From: Xanthoparmelia taractica
Lineage: Eukaryota; Ascomycota; Lecanoromycetes; Lecanorales; Parmeliaceae
Reading direction: 5' to 3'
Length of the DNA: 64,000 nt
NCBI GenBank assembly: GCA_033085395.1
Contig: JANQBS010000128.1
Span: 1 to 64,000, forward strand
Below, in pieces: positions 23,950 to 34,194 of this stretch. The notes beneath the pieces were generated by a model, which saw only the letters and a list, made by a program, of their open reading frames with translations, had not been told where the DNA came from and searched no databases. The position numbers were made by a program, and so were the translations under genes. The first letter of the stretch is position 1, and each line of letters opens with the position of its first letter.

Positions 23950-24970
23950 GAACGCCGCAATGCTCCGATCACCCTGAATTCCAAAAATACTCACGTCGCT
24001 ACTTATCACTCTGGCAAGCCAATAGCGTAGCTCCACCGCCACCAAGCTACCGACGCCGTACGCGTGTAGCAGCCGCTACGTGTCGACATACTACTCCGGC
24101 ATCCACAGCGTCTTGGCTGGCTGAGACCGCAGGCCCTGCGCGATCGCTCGAGCGGCAGCAGCAATCGAGTTCCCACTTTTGGCGAAAATGGCCCTATAGT
24201 CGATAGATTCTTCGGCCGCGGCAGCAGTGCCGTGAGAACCAGGGGAGCCACCAACCTCGAGGCCGTCCATGGGCCAAGTTTCTGAACAAGGGCCGATGGG
24301 CCCACCGCAACTAATTAGTGTGCTCGCGCTCGTCTTTCAATCTCTTAGGGTTATGTAGCCCTGTCACGATTTGCGACTTGAGTGGCCTGGTAATCAATGG
24401 GAGCAGATCTCGATCGCAGCAGTTGTCAAGCATCACCAGCATCTCGGATTCCCTAATACCTGGAAGACCTAAACTCCATGATGGACTGCAACGCGTCACG
24501 CTTGTCGGCCGTTCAACCGACCGAGAGGATAAGGACGAGGTCCAGAGAGATGCATTCGAGGCCGTGCGAGACACGGTAGCGCGTTAGGGCGTCCTGATGG
24601 GTGTTCCCGCTGGCGCAATTGCACTGGCCTTGAGTGCCGGTGATACCGCCTGCAGAGGCGAGGTCAAAAAGGTCAAGTTCCCGAGGGAGGTGCTGATGCA
24701 GGTTCCAAGAACCGTGAGCTTTTGCGCCGATGGCGGCTTGATAGTCGTCACTCCATCTAAACCTCCAACCACAACGTAGCTGGCATCTTCGCCGAATTCA
24801 CAGGTTGGCTCGGTGAATGGACCATCGGAACAACGTCGTCGTACATCTCGACCACCGTTTTGCCTCTACTTTGCCCGCTTTGCGGAACCCTAAAGGCCTT
24901 TTCGACTTCCGAGCTCCTGTAGATATTGATAGGTTTATTGAACTGTTGACATGACAGCCTGCGAGGAGAA
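23950..24970 (-). pseudogene. 3' remnant of a highly reducing polyketide synthase (ER-KR-ACP)
   Basis: Read across frames on the minus strand, the segment aligns in order with the end of an HR-PKS. The close of the enoyl reductase (PINIY..SEVEKAFRV..GKTVVEM) lies near 24940-24850. A KR start follows (DASYVVVGGLDG, with the NADPH loop altered). After an internal deletion come the KR core SWNLHQHLPREL near 24707 and NTHQDALTRYRVSHGL near 24610. An ACP with GVGSLVAVELR lies near 24058-24025. Stops interrupt it, including TAG codons between MPE and LLHAYG, and several frame changes occur. In the ACP the usual GVDSL is GVGSL; the phosphopantetheine serine remains. It is clearly not functional. It begins 44 bp beyond the stop of the A-T-C gene. 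Confidence 0.85.
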
Positions 24971-25013
24971 GATAAAAAAACAAATTCCCATGAACTGAAG
25001 GACCGTATCTGCT

Positions 25014-28000
25014 CTAGTACCGATATTCTCCAATAGTCTTCTTCCAGCTCTCTTGATCTACTATCCACTGAATGATCCGCATCAAGCAATCCAAAAGATT
25101 TTCAACCTCCGCGGGTCGAAAAACTGCATCGTTGTAGGTTACGAGCATCTGGAACGTCTCCGCATCGACCATGCCGCAATTCCAAGCAATAGCAATATCG
25201 CCATGGCCTTGCCAATCGAGCAGCTGCACCGAGGAGTCCTTCTCAGACTGCAGCAGTGGAGCGTATTGAAAGAATTGCCGCCGAAGAATCTCGACGAGCA
25301 TATTACCGTCTTCATTGCCAAGCAGCTCTTGTAGCGCCAGTATTGGCGTTCGAGCATGTTCAGTCAGTCCATCTTGTTCGCTCTGCATGCGCTGCAATAG
25401 TCCCAAGACAGGCTCCTCTTGATTTATCGCAATCTTGTTGAAAACATACTCTATGGTCGGACCCGGTATGTCCATAGGATCCGGTAGGAAGTCTGCAATC
25501 GGCTGTTCCAGGAAAGGCCAAGAGCGGCAGAGCTGAGTATTGGCGAACAAAGCGTGAGGTTGGCCAGTCTGCTGGATGTTGAGGAGAGCCACTGCTGCTT
25601 TTATGATGACAGCATGGGATACCTTGTGTTCGCTCTGCAATTTACCCATTGGGGTGACCTTTGCGCGTCTTGTAAAGCCCTTCACCCCCTGACTCGTACT
25701 TCCTTCAAACAAGATACGATCGCACGACTTTTGTGGGCTACTTTCATCATTTTCATGGCTGGTCCCTTCGCCTTCCAACACCTGAGAGCTGCAACTTGTT
25801 GGCCACAAAGCATCTTGTAGCTTCCCAATTCCCCTAAGACGAGAGACATGATACTTTAGAGAAATCTGAGACTGAACTGATGCCCGACGACTGTAATACG
25901 CATTCGCGAAGAGACTATACGAGGTCCGCAGGGGAATTACTGCACTTTCACTGATCAACAACTTTTGGAGGTCTTCTAGAAACATGGATAAGGAGGTCGC
26001 GTCAAACACAGAATGGTTGCCATACACTATGAACGCAGCACTGCCTTGGCTCTCCACGAAAGATACCGTGATGTGGAAGAGAGGGACTGTAGAAGAGGTG
26101 ATGTTCTCATGTTCAGGCCGGGATAACTTGAGGGTCCTAAGATCTTTCAGATCTCCCACGGATTTTGCATTCGTGATGGCGAGTTCGAACCATCGGCTGC
26201 TGGGACGGATGACTACGTGCGAGTGATGGAGAGAGCCGTGCCTTACCGCTAGGGTGCGCAAGATGTCATGGTTGGATAACGTTTTTTTAAGTGCTGTGCG
26301 TAATTGGTCTGGCGTCACATTCGAACATGTGAAAGCTACTCTGAAACGCCCTGAGAGAAGACCTGACTGATGATCCAGCATTAGTTGACCAAAATCCCAT
26401 ATTGGTAGGACATCTTCGACGTCCCTGTCCCACGAAAGGCCAAGCCCGTCAAGCTTTCGCTCCACTGCCGCCCGAACGTGTGCGAATTCAACTGATTCAC
26501 CATAAGCGTGTACTATGTCGCTGATACCCGGTGCTAATAGACGGCTCTTTCTATACATCACCCCTGCTAGTAGCCTCTTGTTTCTGCTGTCGAGAACGAG
26601 TGCCTGCGCTTTAATATTGGTATTTTCATTGAGCTCTGCGAGGCTGATGATTTTCCCAAGTTCCTTTCTCACCTGGTGTCGGAATCTCATCACTGTGACA
26701 CTGTCAACAATGCCTTCAAGCGACATCGTTGGCAAGATCCGGTCTCCTGGCATGCCTAATAGACGAGCCCATATGAGGGTCAGTGCAGCCTCCGTCGATT
26801 CGGGATTCGCGACATCTGTTGAGTTATTGGATTCTCGCCCTAAAAACTCTTGTACCAGGCGTCTAATATCAACTTTGCGCACTTTGCCAGTTGCCGTCCT
26901 AGGGAAGTCGTCAAGCCCCAAATCTCTCAGATCAATGACTCTTTCCAATGCGAAGGTTGCTCCTAAATTCCTGATGACGTGTTCTTGAAGTAAGGCCTTG
27001 GAGACCTTGCATCCATCAACCATCTTCACGACAGCCACTGGGAGCTCACCAGCGACATCGTCAGGTATACCAACAACTTGGGACGTAAGGGTTTCAACCT
27101 GATCCAAAACTTCTTCAATGATCCGTGGCGAGATGTTTATTCCTGCTCTGATGATCATATCCTTGTATCGTCCCAGGATTAATATCTCGCCAGTCTCCGC
27201 CATGATGGCTTGATCGCCTGTGATATGCCATAACCCAACCTCATCAGTGTAGAAATCGGAATTGTCACCGCCGAGATATTGACTGATGACCGTCATGCCA
27301 CCCTCGTGCAGTTCGCCGACCTCTCCTCTTCTCAGGGGAGCTCGCGAGCCTGGCAAGCAAATGCGCGCTCTGGCACCCGGAGCCATGCGACCAGAGGGTA
27401 GAACATCATACGCCTTGCTCGCAGTGCTTGGCTGGAAAGGTCCGGTAATGAACCCGCTCTCAGTCAAGCCATAAGAATTTACGACCTGCTTTACGTGCAG
27501 AACGTCGTGACACAAACGAACGTCGGCGGCGGACACGGCAGCACCACCAATTTTAACGAGAGCAAGGGAAGAGGTCTTCCCAATGGATAATGCCGAGTCA
27601 TCCAGCAAAGCATGTAGCATTGTTGGTACTAGTAACACATCTGTGCATTTTTCTCGCTCAATCGCCTCGAGTGTCGACTGAGCATCGAATTGCTCACTAG
27701 GATATACCACAGTGCCTCCGACAGCCCAGATAGGGAGGGACTCGATGACCCCACCGAGATGGAACATTGGCATGACATTGCACGACTTCCTATTCTCATC
27801 AAGCTTGAAGTTAAGCGCCGCCGAGTGGCATATGGCGGCGATGGTTTTGTTTGAATGAGGACAACCTTTTGGCAGGGAGGTAGTGCCGCTGGTGAAAAGG
27901 ACAAGAACAGTACCTTCCATGTCTTGATCTTCTACTTTATTTTCTGGGGCGTCTGGCATTTGAAGGAAGTCGTCAAGGGGTTCCCAGTCGGTCACTCCAC

Positions 28001-28577
28001 AGCCGCTAGCCACCAGCCTGATACCGATCCCTTGGACCTGCAATAGAGCATTCACAGAGAGCTGTTTAGCGATTGAATCGTCATGCACAACCAAGGCACC
28101 GACTTCTAAAAGGCTTAGCATATGCTGCAGCTCGTGTGGCCTGAACACTACAGCCGGGTTTATTGGGACGAGAGGACATCCAAGCTTGGCAGCGGCCCAT
28201 AAACACAAGGCCCATTCTGCACTTTTATGAAGAACGATGACGAAGGCGGTTCCCCTGCGCAACCCGCGCCGGGCAAGGTTTGATGCCAAACGCTCTGATA
28301 CGTCCTCTAGGCGCGCGTATGTCCAGCGCAGATATCTCTGGTCGTCGATTGCTCGGAACTTCTCTGAAGGAAGCAAATTGCAAGGTTGATGGCATGATAT
28401 GAGAGCAACCTGGTCTGGGTTTCGGTGTGCGGACTGGGTGAGGATCTGGTAAAGAGTTCGAGTGGGAATGGGAATGTGTTGCCCACGATCTTCAGCGATC
28501 AAAGAAGCTTCTAAAGCGTCGGAGCTTATTGCTTTACCTTTGCTCCTCAAAGTCGCACTATTCGATATCTTAGACAT
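25014..28577 (-). CDS. NRPS-like enzyme, adenylation-thiolation-condensation (A-T-C)
   Basis: A single intact exon of about 1187 aa from the ATG at 28577. An in-frame ATG at 28649 would add a Cys-rich leader that does not look like this family. The adenylation domain shows TSGTTSLPKG near residue 229, SYGLTESG near 371, HITGD, GRYKDMIIRAG and PRTATGKVRK near 560. The carrier region has EGIVDSV near 622 with the attachment serine. The C-terminal half resembles a condensation domain (LPIWDFGQLMLDHQSG, LRTALKKTLSNHDILRT). Its HHxxxDG motif is replaced by NHSVFDA near 855, keeping the second His and the Asp. Adenylated substrate and product cannot be predicted; the A domain looks like an acyl- or aryl-acid type. 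It lies between two fragments of a dead HR-PKS on the same strand. No transport, regulator or tailoring gene is adjacent. Confidence 0.85.
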   Translation of the reverse strand: MSKISNSATLRSKGKAISSDALEASLIAEDRGQHIPIPTRTLYQILTQSAHRNPDQVALISCHQPCNLLPSEKFRAIDDQRYLRWTYARLEDVSERLASNLARRGLRRGTAFVIVLHKSAEWALCLWAAAKLGCPLVPINPAVVFRPHELQHMLSLLEVGALVVHDDSIAKQLSVNALLQVQGIGIRLVASGCGVTDWEPLDDFLQMPDAPENKVEDQDMEGTVLVLFTSGTTSLPKGCPHSNKTIAAICHSAALNFKLDENRKSCNVMPMFHLGGVIESLPIWAVGGTVVYPSEQFDAQSTLEAIEREKCTDVLLVPTMLHALLDDSALSIGKTSSLALVKIGGAAVSAADVRLCHDVLHVKQVVNSYGLTESGFITGPFQPSTASKAYDVLPSGRMAPGARARICLPGSRAPLRRGEVGELHEGGMTVISQYLGGDNSDFYTDEVGLWHITGDQAIMAETGEILILGRYKDMIIRAGINISPRIIEEVLDQVETLTSQVVGIPDDVAGELPVAVVKMVDGCKVSKALLQEHVIRNLGATFALERVIDLRDLGLDDFPRTATGKVRKVDIRRLVQEFLGRESNNSTDVANPESTEAALTLIWARLLGMPGDRILPTMSLEGIVDSVTVMRFRHQVRKELGKIISLAELNENTNIKAQALVLDSRNKRLLAGVMYRKSRLLAPGISDIVHAYGESVEFAHVRAAVERKLDGLGLSWDRDVEDVLPIWDFGQLMLDHQSGLLSGRFRVAFTCSNVTPDQLRTALKKTLSNHDILRTLAVRHGSLHHSHVVIRPSSRWFELAITNAKSVGDLKDLRTLKLSRPEHENITSSTVPLFHITVSFVESQGSAAFIVYGNHSVFDATSLSMFLEDLQKLLISESAVIPLRTSYSLFANAYYSRRASVQSQISLKYHVSRLRGIGKLQDALWPTSCSSQVLEGEGTSHENDESSPQKSCDRILFEGSTSQGVKGFTRRAKVTPMGKLQSEHKVSHAVIIKAAVALLNIQQTGQPHALFANTQLCRSWPFLEQPIADFLPDPMDIPGPTIEYVFNKIAINQEEPVLGLLQRMQSEQDGLTEHARTPILALQELLGNEDGNMLVEILRRQFFQYAPLLQSEKDSSVQLLDWQGHGDIAIAWNCGMVDAETFQMLVTYNDAVFRPAEVENLLDCLMRIIQWIVDQESWKKTIGEYRY

Positions 28578-28754
28578 GATTCGTGTATTATCCTGTTTAT
28601 AACAATACAACATACAATCTTGGACACACATACATGACACGGTCGGCACTTAAAAGACTTGCGCGATTTATCAGTAATCACACGCAGTATTTGGACTGTT
28701 TATTCGGGGTTGGTAGGTGGGCCGGAATATTATATTTCCGAGCTTCTCATCCTA

Positions 28755-29396
28755 TGTTGATCTGAGCCCAAAAACACTTAGATTGCACCCGGTAACGATG
28801 GCCATGCAAGGCTCGCCTGCACGAATGCCCTGAACGGCTAGATGCAAGGCGTTCAAACTGCTTGAGCAAGCAGTGTCCAGGGAATGCTGGATCCGTGGAA
28901 GTCGTAGAGCCAACTAAGCCGATTCGCAAGCATAGTTGTCCCTGTTCCAATTGCCTTGTACTTCGCCTGTATCTGAGAACCCATGCACGATACGTCTCAG
29001 GGGTTTAGTGGAGAAAAAAAAGAGCATCGAAAATTGCCATGTCTTCTCGGAGATAATGTCCGTTTCTAGTATTCATCTACGACAAAGGTTAGTGGTCTCT
29101 TATCCGTGATGGCCTTCAGTCTGGTTGTAGAAAATTAGACTTAAACAATCGTGGCGGCCTGGATCTGGGTGATAGAAGGTGTCGATATTCCATCGGTCTT
29201 TCGGGACCTCGGTCACTGCAGACCTTCCATGAAGAAGCACTTGCCAGAACGTTTCGGGACTTGTAGCATCCTTAAGGAACTTGAGGGCAATGCCAACGAT
29301 TGCGACTGACTCCACCGCTTCATGTCCCATGGTGTCAATCTGCAGATTAGGTTGGTTGCGTTTTTCACTGTCAAGTTTAAACGAACATGGAGCCAA
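28755..29396 (-). pseudogene. 5' remnant of a highly reducing polyketide synthase (ketosynthase)
   Basis: The first 95 or so codons read as a KS N-terminus (VESVAIVGIALKFLKDATSPETFW, EVPKDRWNIDTFYHPDPGRHD) before a stop near 29100. Further on, in other frames, ANRLSWLYDFHG and then DTACSSSLNALHLAVQGIRAGEP with the catalytic Cys appear near 28910-28800. About 100 residues that should lie between are missing or scrambled, and stops and frameshifts are present. The AT, DH and later domains do not follow; instead the A-T-C gene starts about 180 bp downstream. The strand is the same as that of the ER-KR-ACP remnant. Confidence 0.85.
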
Positions 29397-30821
29397 CTTA
29401 GTTATATCTGACAGCTTATTAGGCTCGGACGGGGGAGCTTCTTCGGTACGAGAGCAAGAGACAATGGGTATGATGTAAATCTCCCGTGTTTGGCTGGAGA
29501 AAGTCTAATCAGGCTGGTTAACGATCAATATCTGAATTGCTGATACAGAACAGCGAAGATCGGTGATACTGCCGGGCGGCTTGTATTCCCTCTGCTCCCT
29601 ATCCCATCAGGCTACAATATGCAAAGTGTATGGTAGTTTTCCTGGTGTATTGAAACACGGCGCATGCATCAAACGCTGCTCGTCTGTTGGTCCTTCACCG
29701 TTATGTGTGTCAAGGCCAGTGGGCAAAGGTTAGTGGCGGTCTATTAGAGTCCGAGGAGATATCCTTTTGCTGCAACACTGATTGATGACGCTCTTTACCC
29801 GAGGAGTAGTATAGGGGAGCCGATGAAGACAAAAGAAATCCTCTTGATCGCTCTATCTGCAGGAGATATACCGGATTGACTGCGAGAGCGTGGCAGAGAG
29901 AGTGGGTGAAGGGAAAGAGGATCAAGAAGATAGTTAATTTAAAGGGAGCAATTGAGGGTAAAGATAACGCGCTAGGAGTAACGGCAGCTTTGGCAAAGTC
30001 TGGACTAACCCGGCGGCTTCAGCGGCCCTTGAGGACGCAGCTCTAGGTCCTCAGAGGTTTTCTGATCGTCAATATATGACTTGAAGTTGATGTCAACCTG
30101 CCGGAGCCGAGACTCATAAGCATTCTCAGATCTACTATGGTTGGGCAGACAACGAGCATCTCACGCACGCAGTCGGTAGCCCAAAGTCATTAGCCCGCGA
30201 CTGGAACGATATGTCTATATCCTATGAACGAGATCCAGGTCCAACGAATAGTTGAGATGGTGTAGACACATAGAAGGTACCGTTTTATTTGGGGGGGTTT
30301 CCTAAGGCCCCCAAGAACCGGATCTCTTACCGTCAGTTGGTACGTAGAGATTGAATATGGTAACGTTTGAAAAAGAAAGCATGCATAATAAAACACAACT
30401 TCCTACCATATCTGATGTGAACACTATAGCCCAAACGCGCTCTTACCGCTATTTTTTCTCATCTATGAACTGCAGGTGACACACCAATTACCGACGATAA
30501 CTTGATACCGCAACAGAGAGAAATGATGTTCTGGCTTCGGAAACCTGCATCCGCAGCAAACAATAACACATCATCATACCTCCCATCTCTGCTTGGGAAC
30601 TCCTGTTTTCCGAAATAGCAGGTCCCTGGGATCCCTTTGGAGGGAGGGGAATGTTGAAGAATTCCGACTTGGCACTAGCTGCCATAGGGCTGGTAGAATT
30701 AGGTAAAGGTAGGATCGACGCAGCCGACCTAAACCCTAACCTAAAATGCCGTCTTAGACTCGATGGACTAGGCCTACTGGCTGGTCCTCCACCACAGCGA
30801 CATCATCGCAACTGCCCCGCA
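29397..30821. other. Gene-free stretch between PKS remnant and GCN3
   Basis: About 1.4 kb without a supportable gene on either strand; stops are frequent. A telobox-like AAACCCTAA lies at 30731-30739, about 85 bp upstream of the GCN3 start, and is probably part of that promoter. Traces of further decayed cluster genes were looked for and not recognised. Confidence 0.45.
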
Positions 30822-31931
30822 ATGCTCACTCCGCCTCCAGAAGAGAATACAGCAGCCCCCACAACCTCTGACGCCAATATCGGCATTTCGCCTTTTAAGT
30901 ACCTTTCCCCAAACCCTACAGGGACTCGGTCTTACTGACAGACAAGCAGCGTTGTCAGCACCTATAATAACATTCTCTCAACCGATCCTTTAATAACAAA
31001 GCCTGTCGCCGCTATCGAATCCTTAATATCCCTTCTTTCCGCATCACCGCCCTCGACGATCTCAGAAACCCTCTCTCTCCTTGAATCTGCTACCTCTGAG
31101 CTAAAAGCATCCGTTCCGAATTCAATCGCCCTCTCTGCTGGCACCGATCTATTTCAACGATATCTAATATCCACCTTACAGCAAGGTTCTGCGCAATACG
31201 CGAAGGGTAAAGGCAAGAGGGATTCGTCGAGTAGTGATGGCGAGTTTAGGGCAATAAGAGCGCATCTGCTGGCAAATGGCCGGTTGTTTGTACAGAGGGC
31301 GAAGGAATCAAGGGGACAGATTGCAAAGGTCGCACGGAATTTCGTACGCGATGGGTGTACAGTGCTCACGTGTGGGAGGAGCAGGGTCGTTGCTGCGGTT
31401 TTGAGTGCGGCTGCGGAGAATGGGGTGAAATTTCGGGTTGTCTTTGCACAGGATACCAACGATGCGCTATACAAGGGCTCCAGGGACGTTATTCCGGAGT
31501 TGCGACAGAAGGACATACCCGTTGCTACGATACCATTTGCCGCGCTGGCTGCCTCACTACTGTCTGTCACATTTGCACTTGTGGGGGCTGAGAGCGTTGT
31601 GGAGAATGGAGGGATCATCTCTGGCATGGGAACGAATCAGATGGGAATGTTAGCAAAGAGTGTTGGGAAGCCAATGTATGTGGTCGCCGAAAGCCATAAA
31701 TTCGTCAGGGTCTATGCTTTAAGTGGAGATGATCTGCCACTTGGACAGAACGTGCTTGACTTCCGGACCCAAAGCGAAGAAGGAGAGAAGGACCATGAGG
31801 AAGGGAAAAGGAAAGCTGAAGCTGAGGCGGTAGACTTCACACCGCCTGAGCTGATCACAGCTTTAGTGACGGAGAATGGTGTGCTGACTCCAAGTGCTGT
31901 GAGTGAGGAGTTGATCAAGATATGGTATTGA
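30822..31931 (+). CDS. GCN3: Translation initiation factor eIF2B subunit alpha
   Basis: Regulatory subunit of the eIF2 guanine-nucleotide exchange factor; it senses phosphorylated eIF2 in the general amino-acid control response. Exons 30822-30898 and 30947-31931 across a 48-nt intron, giving 353 aa. The helical N-terminal part (VVSTYNNILSTDP, PVAAIESLISLL) is followed by the Rossmann-like domain: LSAGTDLFQRYL, IRDGCTVLTCGRSRVV-type residues, GAESVVENGGIISGMGTNQMGMLAK and PMYVVAESHKFVR. The end is conserved (LTPSAVSEELIKIWY). A short Ser-rich loop (GKGKRDSSSSDGEF) sits before RAIRAHLLANG. The upstream acceptor (ACAAG) was preferred to the CAG 14 nt downstream because it restores SVVSTY. Confidence 0.94.
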
Positions 31932-32203
31932 AGTAGACGACATCTGAGATCGATACTGTCTAGCTAAAGTGGAGGCTGTGCGGAATTATATATTCTCTGA
32001 TTATCCTCAAATAGAAGATGTCCGGACTCCGGAGGGATTACCGCTACTGGGCCGGAGCGGGTATAGGCGCGTTGAGCGAATGACGTCGCGGCTTTCCCCG
32101 AGGTATTTGTTTCTTCTCCAACCACAGTACTTGGCGTACACTTTCTTCTTCTAGCACTTCGAACACTAAGAATAGAACCCTCACATCCCCATTATATTCA
32201 AAC

Positions 32204-32751
32204 ATGTCCCTCCTCACCAGAATCGCTCTACGCTCAAGAGCTTCTCCAGTCCGCCTAACACCCATCAGCACCCGTCCCTTCCACATAACCAGCGCTCGAG
32301 CAAGCCTAAGCGAGTCGGACCATAGTGAGCGTTCGTCCTAGTCTTTTTCCCTAAGACTTCCATGCATTCATCATCCCGCAACCTGTCGAGAGACAGGTAC
32401 TGATTCCTCAATAAACCATAGACGAGAACGCCGACGACCGCAAGGCCCAGATCGATCACCACAAGCATGATCAATTGAACAAGGCAAAGGAGGGCAAGAA
32501 CCATTGGAAGAGGGAGCTGGGTAGTAACTCCGAATCTGCCGTACGTTGTTTCCCTGATGACCCCTTTTTGATGTGATGGGAACGAGGATGACGGCGTGGA
32601 TGGAGCAAGAGAAGAGGATGCTGACGGGTTTGGGGAATGGCAGATTAAGGCGGATAGGGAGGAGGTTACGGATGCGGAACATGATATTGAGAGTTTGCAG
32701 AAGGAGACGAGTCAGGCTATGGCGGATGATCATGAGCACGCGAAGAAGTGA
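32204..32751 (+). CDS. Small mitochondrial-targeted protein, conserved hypothetical
   Basis: Three exons: 32204-32324, 32422-32540 and 32644-32751, giving 115 aa in frame. The N-terminus MSLLTRIALRSRASPVRL is basic, Ser/Arg-rich and lacks acidic residues, a typical mitochondrial presequence. The mature part is very hydrophilic and helical: NADDRKAQIDHHKHDQLNKA, then KRELGSNSESAIKADREEV and a His/Lys-rich end. No enzymatic motif was seen. The His/Lys/Glu helix recalls small stress or ATPase-inhibitor-like mitochondrial proteins of fungi, but assignment to any of these is not justified. Confidence 0.75.
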
Positions 32752-33102
32752 AGAGATGGGGCCGTGGGCTTCGGATCGTATGGGATTGGGACTTCATGAT
32801 TGAGATCTTTCAGAGATGAATGTTGTCTAGGGGTCAAAGTCGTGGGAGCCTAGCGGCAGATTTTTTGCAGTGACAGCGACTATTTTTGATAAACTGCGTT
32901 TGATGGGTGTACAAAATCTAATTCTATTACGGACGGGCAGTTGGATACATTGCTGCTCTGAGACCCCTCGATACATGCACAAAAACGCCGAAGCCCCGGC
33001 TCCCATTTTTGAACAATCCCTTCGTCACACCCTCTGCCAACTCCTCCCAAAGCAGCCGCCAGCCATGCAGCGCCAAAGATAATATACAGAATGACCCCTT
33101 CG
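32752..33102. other. Convergent 3' intergenic region
   Basis: 351 bp between the small mitochondrial-protein gene and the SNARE gene; nothing recognisable. Confidence 0.35.
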
Positions 33103-33965
33103 CTAGCTCTTCAGAATGATTATCAACAGAACAAGCACAACGATTAGTATTATGATGATTGTCAGTTGCTTATTGTCCTTTGCCCTTCTTGCCACGTTTC
33201 CCAGTTGTCGCCTCGCCCCGTCCAGTCTCGATTGATGCCGGTCCATGATCTGTTCTGAGTCGTCAAGCATACCGATCTGATCTTCCAATTCATTGCCAAT
33301 CTGTATGCTGAGATCTCTCTGCCGACCAATGCTTTCTCCCAGCCTGTCCAAATCTTCGTCCTGCCTTCGCAGCACCTGGGAGTGATATTGGTGTATCTGT
33401 TGGTTATCCAATTGACTCTGATCGGGCGGTCCTTCTCGCTCTGGCTCATCCCTGTAGGGAAATAGCGCCGCTCTGTTGGCCTCTTCCTGTGGATCTGTCG
33501 GTGCGTCGGTGAATCTGACGGACTTATCTGGCCTGGAGGAGTCGGTTGCAGAGCGTTTGAGGAAAGAGGACGAAGAGGGATTCCGCGGTCGAATTTTCTT
33601 CGCTGCGGCAAAATCGGACGAGAGAGCTGGATCGTTGGGTTGGGAGACGGATGGGTTAGAGGTGGTAGGGAAGCCGCGAAACTGGGATGCCAGGTCGTCG
33701 AATTGTTTACGGAGGTCGGCAGCACTTAGGGATGTCAGTGATGTCAGTTATCGATTATCTCCACTAAAGTTGATCGGACGTACGAGTCATCATTTCCCTC
33801 TGCTTTCTCCAATGCCTCGACGCCTTCGCGCATCTGGTCCAATGATCTTGAAATATGTCCATCTTGGGAACTGGGCTCGAGATTTAGGGAGATGGCCCGC
33901 TGCCGTTCAAGTAATGATAGCTTGATATGATCAGCGAGTAGATACAATTGCGATGGGTTTGCCAT
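33103..33965 (-). CDS. SYN8: Syntaxin-8-like Qc-SNARE
   Basis: Tail-anchored endosomal t-SNARE. Exons 33784-33965 and 33103-33724 across a 59-nt intron, giving 267 aa. The N-terminal region is helical (MANPSQLYLLADHIKLSLLERQR), followed by a disordered Ser/Pro-rich linker. The SNARE motif (about 175-235) has LDRLGESIGRQRDLSIQIG with a glutamine at the zero layer and LEDQIGMLDDSEQIMDRHQ. A C-terminal membrane anchor (LTIIIILIVVLVLLIIILKS) ends the protein, so almost nothing is lumenal. The family match is to yeast Syn8 and syntaxin 8; assignment among Qc-SNAREs rests on the SIGRQ..LSIQIG pattern. It is head to head with the RING gene. Confidence 0.88.
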
Positions 33966-34194
33966 GATAGGTCAATCGAGATAGCGATCATGAATGAGGT
34001 TGAAAGCAGTTAGGCTGCCGCCAAATGTGAAATGCTTAGACTCGATCTTAGCGCTGGCGGCGGAACCCGGTCGGCAAGCGTCCGAGGGGCCCGATTCCCT
34101 CCTTGCTTTAACCTTGAAACATTCCTCTTCTGTTCATGGAGTGGCCTTAAAGGTCGCGAGGAGCCCTGTTCTTCGAGGTTCATACCTATCAATC

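Noticed and set aside
24006..25089. Several 60-110 codon ORFs as separate genes
   Set aside because: In combination they are broken frames of one PKS ER-KR-ACP region.
28578..28649. Upstream ATG for the A-T-C gene
   Set aside because: It adds a Cys-rich 24-residue leader unlike the family; the ATG at 28577 is preferred, though not proven.
33994..34194. 67-residue N-terminal extension of the RING protein
   Set aside because: It overlaps the short divergent promoter with SYN8 and has no conserved character.
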